DNA of 64,000 nucleotides from Nigrospora sphaerica (lineage: Eukaryota > Ascomycota > Sordariomycetes > Amphisphaeriales > Apiosporaceae): NCBI GenBank assembly GCA_018287875.1, contig JAGVVL010000025.1:744001-808000 (forward strand), written 5' to 3'. Numbering within the stretch: the stretch's first letter is position 1; each line of letters begins with the position of its first letter. The notes below the pieces were generated by a model, which was not told the origin of the DNA, did no database searches, and saw only the letters and a program-made list of their open reading frames with translations. This document shows, piece by piece, positions 23,577 through 33,134 of the stretch. A program made the position numbers and the translations under genes.

Positions 23577-23583
23577 ACCAGAG

Positions 23584-26500
23584 ATGGCCACAGAAGAAGC
23601 GGTAAGTCCAGGCACCGGATGCGCCTGCTGGGGCCCCCGTCCTTGCTCGTACCCGCCGTCGTGCTGACAGCGCCCGTTTCGCCTCATCCAGATCACGCAG
23701 CCACTGCGCATTTCCAAGGGCCAAACCGTACCATCGCCCACCAAGAGCACCAATTCGCGCCCGCTATCTGAGATCTCGGCGACGGAGAAGCGCCGCAACT
23801 CGCCCAGCTGGAACCAGTCGGCCAAGGTCGGTCCCAACTCGCCCCCGTCCCGCATTCCCGGGAGCACCCGCGGACTGACAAGGTTCGCGCGCCTGCAGAA
23901 GATGACGGTCAACCCGGACTCGTCGCCATCCCAGCCGTCGCCCGACGACGGCGGCGCCACCCCGAACACGACCCGGCTCTTCTGGCAGAATCGCAACTCG
24001 GCAGATGTCACCAACCTGTACAGCCCGGCGACGGCCTCGCCTTCGCCGACGCGGCGCTCCTCCATCGAGCGTTTGCAAAAGGCCTCGCGCGTCAAGAACA
24101 GTACCATGTTTGCGCGCGAGCAAAAAACAGAGTACGACCCAACCCGTGTGCCAAACATAGAGCGGCCCGTGGCCAAGGCCAGCACCGCCTTCCCCGGCCG
24201 TGAGTTCCGTGGCGCCCCCCATGGCCGCAGCGAGAGCGCCTCGAGCATCCCTCTCCTGAACTCGGCCCGTTCTATTGTCAGTCCCATACCGCTTGCAAGT
24301 CCCGCCACGCCGACACAGGCCCAAGTCCAAGCCCGCAGCCCTAGCAAAGACCGTGTGTCGCCAATGAAGTCATCGCTCTCCTCCCGCTTCAGGAGCAGCC
24401 ATGATTCCCAGCCGAGCGACTACTTCGGGGGGTCACTTTTCGAGGAGAACGAGGAGAGGCTTTCCCGCCACGCCAAGAGCGTCACTTTCGACGCTGCGCC
24501 GCCCCAGATCAATGAGTACGAGATGGCCACCCCGGACTTATCTTCCATCGGCACCAACTCCCGGGAGGGCAGCTACGACTCCGAGGAAGATGAGGACGAC
24601 GACGAGGCCTATGCTCTGTATCGCAGCGACGATGGCGACGTAGACGACAGCTTCGACGCTACCCTGGAGGACACAGACAAGACCCCTGTCGTTGGCCCCG
24701 ACGAGTGGCGCGGAGAGCAAGAGGAGCACCACGAGACCAGCCCCTTGTCGGACGGCGCCTTGTCAGCAGCTGCGGCCGCGAGGCGGGCCCAAGGCCGCAA
24801 CAATTCTGTCACCTCGACGGGCAGTGCCGAGCACCGTCCTCTGCCACCCCTACCGGGCATGGGCCACGTCAGGTCCAACTCGACTTCTTCTTCCACTGGC
24901 TCTACGACGGCTGAGCGTATGCTTGGGGCCCGCCGGGACCTCCCTACACCCCCATCGGCCACTGCCAGTAAGCTGGAGATCCAGAACATCGGTACCGGCA
25001 AGATGTCTCTGGAAGAGCGCCTGAAACTCATGATGCTGTCCGACGAGGTCGGCCCCAAGGCGGCAGAGCCAGCCAACACGGCCAAAACGTTCGCGGAGCA
25101 GCAGAGGGAGCGGCGCATGAGGCGCGCCGGACCTCGCGATAGGGTTGGTAGCCCTGCACCAGAAGAGCACGAGGAGCACGAGGAGCACGAGGGGCACGAG
25201 GGGCACGAGGAGCATGAGGAGCACGAGGAGCACGAGGAGCAGAGCGAGCTTGGGGTCCACCCCGAGCATGACGAGCATGATGAGCTCGGCCATCACGACG
25301 ATCGCGACATGCACGACATGCACGACGACCGTGATGAGAACGACGCGCACGACGAGCTGGACGAGCTGGACGAGCGAGACGAACACGACGACTCCGACGA
25401 GTCTGATTCGGTGGCCCGTGAAGGGGACGACACCATTGGCGAGATTTCCGGGCTGGATATGGACTACAAGCTGCCCAGCATATCTCGCCAGTCCATCCTG
25501 TCTCGTGTTAACGGCAACAAATCACCTGGTCCCAACTCAGAGCGCAAGTTGCACTACGACCCAGATGTCCCCATAGATAGCATCGAGGAGTCCGTCCTGG
25601 ACGGTCAATCCATTCTGGAGGGGCAGTCTATTCTGGACGGTCAATCCATTTTGGACGGTCAATCCATTTTGGACGGGCAATCCATTCTCGAAGAGTCGGT
25701 CCTGGAGGACGCTACCGGCCAAAGCGAGATATCCAGCGCCGTTGTTGATGGTACCGAAGATGAGAAGAGCGATGTCTTCGACGAGCATTACCAGAGGTCA
25801 GAGGATGGGCACTCTGAGCACGATGAGCATTCCGAGCACTCCGGCACCGAGCAGGCCGATGACGACTACGACGACGATCACAGAGATGACGACCAGGACA
25901 CCGAGAGTCATTTCTCGGAAGGAGAGACAGAGTCGACGTCGCCAAAGGAATCCCCTCACCCCAAGAGCTCGCCTCTGCACTCGGAAGAAGGCTCGTCCGT
26001 CATGACGCCGCGAGCTGCTAGCCCCGCGCCAGAGCCCGCCGTCTCCAACTTTAGCGCGACGCTTCCTCAGGTAAACAACAACAGCGCCAAGGACACCGGA
26101 TTTACTCGAAGTCTCCAAACCTACATGCTCCCGAAGCCCAAAGAAGCCGAGACATTGGTACACACCGAAGGCCACAAGATGGAAGACACCGCCGAAGTAC
26201 CGCGACCTCTGACCCCGGAGAAGAAAAGGGTGGTCAAGAAGCCGAAGCCCCTGTCTAAGCCCTGCTACGACGGGTCCGGCTGGGGCGATTCTGAGGTTGA
26301 GGAAGACTACGACGAGGAGTACGAGGAAGAGGAGGAGGAGGAGGAGCCCGGTACGCCCGAGTCGGTCATTCACCACCCCGTCTCTGACGATGAGTACACG
26401 GAAGATGAGGATGATTACGAGGATGAAGAAGACGAGTCGCCAGAAGAGAGCGGACCAAAGAAGCTGGCCGTCCCCGCCCTCCTGTCGCCGGAGATTCCCG

Positions 26501-28664
26501 AACGCGTTGCTACCATTAGAAGCGCTTCGGGCTCTAAGCTCAAGACGAGGGCTTCCGCAACTCCTGCTGACCTTGCTGCTATGCGGGAGGCTCGCCGGCA
26601 CGTCAGCCGCGAAGTCGTCCCCAGCATCCCGCCCATTCCGGAGCGCCACAGGAGCCAGAGGTCCCATCTCGATACCGCGGCCGAAGCCGGCAATGATGAC
26701 TACATGGAGCGTCATCCCAGTTTTAAGAAACGCAGCTTGACGCTGGATCTCGACCTCGGCCTCAGTCTTGACCAGGACTTCGAGAGGGTCATCGAGACGC
26801 AAAAGGTGGTGTTCCAGCATGAATCATTCCAGACCGAGTTTCTGGCTGCAAGTAACAGCCCTACCAGACAAGCGTCTGGGGCTCGAACGGTGGTTGCGAC
26901 AGACCGAACGCCGGGTCGCGCGCCGGATCGCAAATTATCCGGAGAAGAAGAACGAATTGCTAACATCACGCACCGTAAACAGCGAGGTTACCTCATGCGA
27001 CAGAACACCAAGGTCGTTACTGCCAGCGACAAGCCCACGGAGGAAGAACGCGCGCCGTCGCGGTCTGCGGGCAACTCGCCCGTCAAGCAGCATGCGCGCC
27101 CCCAGTCCTGGACGGTCGAGCCATGGAATGGCAAGCCGAGACAGCGCAGTCTCAAGAAGAGACAGACCCCCAGCATGAGCGGGCCGGCACCGCCCATGCC
27201 GGGCCAGGCCAGCAACGCCGCTGCCCTCAAGGATCTTCCCGAAGAGGAAGCCCAGCCGGAGTTGGCCACCGAGGAGTGTGGCGAGAGGGGACGGCTTTTC
27301 GTGAAGGTCATGGGCGTCAAGGACCTTGACCTTCCGTTGCCTAGGAGTAAGTTGCCGCTCCTTGCATGCCTGTTCGGAACAGGATCTAACACATCATAGA
27401 TGAACGGACATGGTTTAGCCTTACGCTGGATAACGGCGTGCACTGTGTAACGACGGCTTGGCTGGAATTGGCGCGCAATGCACCTATCGGCCAGGAGTTC
27501 GAGTTGGTTGTTCCCAATGACCTCGAGTTCCAGCTCACGCTCAACGTGAAGCTGGAGCCGCCGCCCGAGCCCCAACGCCTCCCCACCGCGACGGGCAAGA
27601 TGGCGAAGCCCAAGACATCGACGTTTTCTCGCGTTTTCGCCAGCCCCAAGAAGCGCAAGGAGATGGAGGCCCGTATGAGGGCCGAGGAGCAGGCCTTCAT
27701 CCAAGCGCAGCAGGACGCCGCCCTCCGGCAGCGCAAGGTGGCACCCACGGCGTGGGATCTCATCTCGCCACTGGCGGCAGAGGATGGCAGCTTCGCCCGA
27801 TCCTACGTCTGCTTGAGAGAGCACGAGTCGAAATGCTTTGGCCGCCCGCACACGGTCGAAATCGCCGCCTTCAACGAGTGGGCAAGTGAGGAGGCCGGCT
27901 TTGCTAGCAGCGTCAAGAGCAAGCGTGGAGGTCCCAACAACGCTATCGTACGCCGCGCCCCTTACAAGATTGGCAAGCTCGAGGTGCAGCTTCTGTTCGT
28001 ACCCCGACCCAAGGGTGCCACGGACGACGACATGCCCAAGAGCATGAACTCGTGCATCCGCGAACTTAAGGCGGCCGAGGAGAGACTTAGCACCAGCTGG
28101 GAGGGCCACTTGAGTCAACAAGGTGGAGACTGCCCGGTAAGTTGCCCTAGAGTGCCTGCCTGCACGAAGCCATGGGGGATGGTAGACTAACTGGATACGC
28201 AGTACTGGCGCCGCCGTTACTTCAAGTTGGTTGGCACCAAACTTACGGCCTACCACGAGGCCACCCGGCAGCCGCGAGCTACCATCAACCTGTCCAACGC
28301 TAAGCGCGTGATCGACGACCGCCGGCAGCTGACGCAGCCCGAGACGACGGCCAAGGGCGGCAAACGGCGCCGCTCGGCCTTTGCCGAGGAGGAGGACGGC
28401 TACATGTTTGTGGAAGAAGGCTTCCGCATCCGGTTCAACAACGGCGAGGTCATCGACTTTTACGCCGACGCGGCCGAGGATAAGGAGGGCTGGATGAAGG
28501 TGCTCAACGAGGTCGTCGGCCGCGATGGCAGCGAGGAAGACGGCGTCGTCGGCGGTACCAGCCGCAAGAAGTGGTGCGACTACGTCCTTAAGCGGGAAGA
28601 AGCGCTCCGCAAAAAAGCCGAGGGCCGTCGCGTGCACTCGCGAACCAAGAGCGCCGTCATCTAA
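23584..28664 (+). CDS. BUD4: BUD4, anillin-like septation protein with C-terminal PH domain
   Basis: Scaffold at the septation site; in filamentous fungi Bud4 marks and organises septin and actomyosin rings. Exons 23584-23601, 23692-27346, 27400-28136 and 28203-28664 encode 1623 aa. The N-terminal two thirds are disordered and Ser/Pro/acid-rich, with His-Glu repeats (about 499-525), a SILDGQ repeat (about 636-676) and long Asp/Glu tracts. The conserved part starts near 1210 with GRLFVKVMGVKDLDLPLPR, spliced to NERTWFSLTLDNGVHCVTT. A PH domain begins at about 1471 (YWRRRYFKLVGTKLTAYHE) and runs through VIDFYADAAEDKEGW. The first exon is only 18 bp; an in-frame ATG at 23569 could add five residues. 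Splice junctions all restore conserved motifs. Confidence 0.93.
25168..25248 (+). repeat. In-frame GAGCA(C/T)GAG repeat coding Glu-His-Glu tract in BUD4
   Basis: A 9-bp unit (GAG-CAC-GAG, one GGG variant) is iterated about eight times and encodes alternating EHE/EHEGH triplets. A looser His-Asp-rich stretch follows to about 25390. Its length is likely to vary between strains. Confidence 0.8.
25594..25690 (+). repeat. 18-bp coding repeat (SILDGQ) in BUD4
   Basis: Six near-identical 18-bp units encode (S/V)(I/V)L(D/E)GQ-type hexapeptides, ending in SILEESVLE. Units differ mainly at third positions, so the array has been kept in frame. It is a second, independent repeat from the Glu-His tract. 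Confidence 0.8.
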
Positions 28665-29412
28665 AAGCCCATGGCCCTGTCTTGGTCCATATTTGATTTC
28701 GTTCGGAGGTGGAAAATAACAGCCCTACGTCTCGGTGCCAGCCACGGTATGGCCCCGACGATTACCTCGTCGCCACCCCTCCGCCTTTTTGGCGTGCCAG
28801 TTTCTGCAAGATGCAGCATTACGGTGTTTTGTCCTTTGGGGGGTGTTGCTTTTCCGTTTGGCGTCGGTGTTTCCCCTTTTCCAAACAAATTTGTTTTTCC
28901 CCATTGTTTTGATTGTTCGTGTTGCTCTACAGCCCCGTTTTCTCCCTTTGCCTCTCCCCTCGCCGTCGCACGTCTCCCCTGCCGGTTGGGCACGTACGCG
29001 AAGCGGGCTGCGAGGCTTCGGGAAGGGCGGGAGCACACATGGGCGGGGACGAGAAGAGCGTATAACTGAACTGGTCTGGCTAGGCATTTGGCGGCGGGTA
29101 AAGGAGTCTACGGTTCTGTGGAAGAGTCATACATGCCTTGTGTATCGAGTATAATACATAAATCATATTCAGAAAGAGACCCGCTTGCAAAGTGATACAG
29201 AGTCGTGGTCCTGTGTGATACATGTTGCCGTGTGGCTCATGGCGTCGTGCCCGGTGGCGTGATGGCGTACTATTCGTAAATTGATGACGGATGTGAGGGC
29301 CGCGCAGTGTGCTTCACATGACGGCCCACGCACCCCTCGACCTTTCCCCCCTCGCCTCTCCTCCCGCCTCTGCCCTCGACCGGACCCCCACGGTCGGCCC
29401 CACGCACTCGCC
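28665..29412. other. Convergent intergenic, two 3' UTRs
   Basis: About 750 bp between the BUD4 stop and the stop of the minus-strand AhpC/TSA-like gene. It is T-rich on the plus strand around 28840-28930, with an AT-rich TATAATACATAAATCATATT stretch near 29148-29168 suited to 3'-end formation. No gene seen. Confidence 0.6.
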
Positions 29413-30423
29413 TCAGTAGTCCTGCGGCTCAGCGGGGCGCGGCGGCCACGGCTTGGCCTTGACACCGAGGGCGGCGAGGGCCTGGACGAGGTCGGGCACG
29501 TCGGCGGCCGTGGCGGCGACGTGGGCCCAACGGACAACGCGGGCATCGGCGTCGGTGTCGGCAGCATCGTCGGCAACATCGGCGGCAGCAGCAGCGGCGG
29601 GGGCTACGGGGCGGTCGAGGGCGAAGGCACCGGCCGTCTGCCAGCGGGAGCCGCTCTCGGTGGGGCGATTCCAGATGTGCTCCTGCTTGCCGAGCTGGAG
29701 GGTGCGGTAGAGGACGACGGGGCTGAAGACGTGCCAGGTGCTCGAGACGCCGAGGCCCCAGCGCGCGTACAGCTCGCGCTCCTCGTCGATGACCACCTCG
29801 ACGTCCCAGTTGCCGCCCACCTGGATGACCCAGCGCTCCGTCGCCTCAGCCGACGAGTGCGAAACGGCCACGAAGTGGACGTCGGGGTGTTGCGTCGAGT
29901 AGTGCGTCAGCGTCCGGAAGACCTTTTCCGCGACTGGTGGGAAGGAGGGGGAAAGGGGGAGGGTTAGTTGCGAGTCTACATGTCGGTGGCGAAATGGGAG
30001 GGCTTGAAAATGTGATGAGGAGGTGGGGGGGGGGGGGTCAGAGGTGAGGGATGGTACGAAATGAGATGGGAGGGGATGAGATGAGACGGGATGGTATGAG
30101 ATAGGACGAGGTGAAGCGAGAAAAGGGAAGTAAAGGGTTGGTGTTTCATGGCGGTATGTGAGGGGCAAGCAGCAGCAGGCCTAGGTGAGAAACTCACTCG
30201 GACAGCCGCAATGGCGGAGGAAGACGATGATGACGGGCTTGTCGGCCGGCAACTTCAAGTTCTCGTGCACGGGGGCCTTGTCGCCGACTTTGGGGGGCGC
30301 GGCGACGTCGCGGGTCGGGGGCGTCTTGAACGACTCCCACTCCTGGGCGAGCCTGGCCTGGTAATCGGGGGCCGTCGGCGGTGCCGGCGCCGACGGGGTG
30401 GGGGAGCGCGAAGGGGCGGCCAT
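29413..30423 (-). CDS. AhpC/TSA-family thioredoxin-fold protein (peroxiredoxin-like)
   Basis: Two exons on the minus strand, 30198-30423 and 29413-29933, encode 248 aa. After a Pro/Ala/Ser-rich leader, VGDKAPVHENLKLPADKPVIIVFLRHCGCP gives the thioredoxin-like beta strand and a CGCP motif (about residue 75), joined by splicing to IAEKVFRTL. Later come VVIDEERELYARWGLG and VRWAHV, typical of the AhpC-TSA_2 group. Members are putative antioxidant or redox proteins; activity is not proven here. Odd points: the 264-bp intron is long for this genome and holds a 13-base G run (30025-30037), and an Ala/Asp-rich insert (PVAPAAAAAADVADDAADTD) interrupts the usual loop before VRW. A CTAAC-like branch signal precedes the acceptor. 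An upstream in-frame ATG at 30597 would add 58 Arg/Ser-rich residues and is less likely. Confidence 0.88.
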
Positions 30424-31141
30424 GGTGGTGGCTTGGTCCGGTCTTGGTATTGTGGGCTTTACGTTCGCCGTGCGTCTCCTGCGGCGAGGAGGGAGAGACG
30501 TAGGAAGAGAGAGGGGGGTGTTAGCGGTGAGCGAACGAGAGGGAGCGAGACTGAGAGAAAGACGGGTCGGTGGGGTTCGCGAGGGTGTGAACTTCAACGG
30601 AAAGGCAGGTTGTTAAGGGAAGTCAATGACCGGAAGAGTTTACAAAGTGACGGGCACAAATGGGAAGGCAATCACGGGGGCGATAGAAGGGGATGGCAGT
30701 GAAGGGGGTCAACGAGGGACGGAAGTCGCCGGTGCTGAGGTGTAGTCGATTTTAGTGGGTTCCCGCGTGTCGACGACCGGTGATCCCAGGCCACGGGGAT
30801 GAATTGCCATCCAATCCGTTGGTGCCTTTCTTTCCTAATGTCGAAGGCCGATTAACCTTGATTCCTACTAGCAAGTATTTAATAAGTAGGTACTTAGTCC
30901 TTCATTGGATTTATCCTACTTGGGATGTACTTACTCAGGGACATAACCTTCGGTTGCTAACCTCCAGTTGGAAATGGATCGATTACTACCCGCCGAAATT
31001 GTACCGCCCCACTTACGCCGGCGCACACGACCCGTCGTCGACTACACGCATCGTAACTGCCGGATCCGAACAATCTATTCCTTGGCCGCAACGCACCGGA
31101 CCAGCCTTCTTTTTTCCTAGCCCTTCCATGAAGTGCCCGCC
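30424..31141. other. Divergent promoter of AhpC/TSA-like gene and DML1
   Basis: 720 bp shared by two divergent starts. The middle contains AT-rich TATTTAATAAGTAGGTACTTAG (about 30877-30898). An out-of-frame ATG at 31128, 14 bases before the DML1 ATG, opens a 20-codon ORF that ends at 31190 inside the DML1 coding region. Confidence 0.6.
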
Positions 31142-33134
31142 ATGCGGGAAATCATCACCCTACAGCTCGGGCAGCAGAGCAACTACCTAGCCACGCATTT
31201 TTGGAACGCCCAGGAGTCTTACTTCACCTACGGCGATGACCAGGAGCCTTCGCCCGTAGATCATGACGTCCACTTCCGTCCAGGCTTGGGCGCCGACGGC
31301 ACCGAGACGTATACGCCGCGGACCGTCATTTACGATCTGAAGGGCGGCTTCGGCTCCATGCGCAAGATCAACGCCCTATACGACGCCCAGGACGAGGTCG
31401 ACCCCACAGCTCTGTGGTGCGTTCCTCCTTCTTTTTCTTCTTCTTTGCCTTCCATCACCACCACCGCCACCTTCTGCACCTCCCGCTGATTCGCGAGCGC
31501 GCGCGCGCCTGTGTGCTGCAGGAACGGCCAGGCCGTCGTGCACCGGCAGGAGCCCATTGCGGCCAGCGCGTACCAGGCGAGCCTCGAGACGGGGGCCGAG
31601 CCGCCGGCGCTGACGCGGGAGTCGGTGCGGTACTGGTCCGATTTCAACCGCGTCTTCTACCACCCGGGCTCCGTCGTGCAGCTCAACGAGTACGAGCTGC
31701 ACTCGACGTTGATGCCCTTCGAGAAGTGGGCCATGGGCGAGGAGCTCTTCGCCTCGCTCGACAGGGACCAGGACCTGGTTGATCGCGACCTGCGCCCCTT
31801 TGCCGAGGAGGCAGACCAGATGCAGGGCATCCAGGTCATGGCTGGCCTCGACGACGCCTGGGGAGGCTTCGCCGCCAAGTATATCGAGCGCCTGCGCGAC
31901 GACTACGGCAAAATGCCCATCTGGGTCTGGGGGTTGCAGGAGCCCACCGCCGGCCTCCCGCGGGTACGTACCCTACCCACCCTTTCCGGAACGGCGGACG
32001 GAGGACGGACGACATTAACAGCGCTCGGGTTTCTGTTTTGCGCTTCGCTAACTTCTCGTTCTCTTCTTTCACCCTCCCGCAGGATAAGCGCCTGCTCCGG
32101 CTGACCAACAAGGCGCGCTCCATCGCCGAGCTGTGCACGCACGCCTCCCTCGTGGTGCCCGTGTCCTTGCCCCCGCGCGGCCTGCCGTCCCGCCTGGCGC
32201 TGGACCCGACGTCGCCGTGGCACGTGTCAGCCCTGTTCGGCGCGGCGCTCGAGAGCACGTCGCTGTACACGCGGCTGCGGCCGGCGGCCGACCGCGCCAA
32301 CGCCACCACCATGGGCGCCGTCACCGACGCCCTGAATGTCTTTGGCCGCCAGACGCTGGCGAACCTGCAGATGGGGCATGTCGACCCGCCTGCCCCCAGC
32401 AACGACAATGGCCAAGTCATATCGGGCCGCGGGGAGCTCCTCGCGCGCCTCGCCGGCGCTCAGCACGAAGCGGCGGCGCCGTCCGAGGATGACGACGATG
32501 CGGACACCCGTGACAAGGTCACGTCGCTGAGCGTCGACCTTTCCGCCCTCGAGGACGGCCTCGGCCAGCGCGGCCGCCGCAGGAAGGCCCACCTCTTTTC
32601 TCAAATCGAGACGGCCCGTGGAGAACACGCCGTCCGCGCCACCTCGGCCGCCGAGAAGAAGGCCGAAGATGAAGGTGCTAACGGCGGTTACGGCGGCGTA
32701 CACCGAAGACAAAAGACACACAAGTGAGTATCCACCCTGATCATGCGAACAATCTACCCTTTCCATCGCCACCTCCCCCCCTCAAAAGCTGTACACCATC
32801 CGGACGCATGGCGTCTCCGCCCCCATCCCTGTGTCCAACTAACAACAGCACCACCAGATACCAGTCAGCGCTGGCTTTTCCCCTGCTCAGCAGTTATCCT
32901 ACGAGCATATTCCCCCGGGACGGGCAGGACGGCACAGACCTGCGGCTGTCGGTGCGCACCGTGCTCTCGACCGACTCGTCGGTGCAGGCCAAGGTGCGGG
33001 GACTGCGCGGCCTGGTGCTCCGCTCCTTTGGGGTCGAGGACCGCGAGGACCTCGGCAACCAGCTCGCCGACATGGCCGACGGCTACGCCGAGGGCTGGTC
33101 CAGCGAGAGCGACGATGATGATGACGATGTTTAG
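31142..33134 (+). CDS. DML1: DML1/Misato, tubulin-like mitochondrial inheritance protein
   Basis: Misato family: a tubulin-FtsZ-like N-terminal segment fused to a divergent domain, involved in mitochondrial partitioning and morphology in yeast and animals. Exons 31142-31416, 31522-31963, 32083-32723 and 32858-33134 encode 544 aa. The start [24 protein letters not shown] is the conserved family signature; [23 protein letters not shown]-like [13 protein letters not shown] and WGLQEP follow. The C terminus carries [14 protein letters not shown] and an acidic [10 protein letters not shown] tail. The last acceptor has two in-frame options nine bases apart (32849 or 32858); the later fits the branch-point distance better. 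The first-exon start is set by homology; the annotated 31133 alternative is a GTG and is rejected. Confidence 0.94.

Larger units (their letters stand above)
19888..23583. other. 3.7 kb gap downstream of the H+-ATPase, BUD4 promoter
   Basis: The H+-ATPase 3' UTR contains an AT-rich AAATAAATATT stretch near 20022-20033, a likely polyadenylation region. An imperfect direct duplication follows at 20051-20099 and 20123-20165. The central 21-22.5 kb shows no coding frame I can defend. The last part, 23131-23561, is ATG-free and is probably the BUD4 leader; a four-codon upstream ORF lies at 23562-23576. Confidence 0.55.

Noticed and set aside
31133..31141. Earlier DML1 start adding three residues
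   Set aside because: The codon at 31133 is GTG, not ATG; the conserved family start MREIITLQ begins at 31142.
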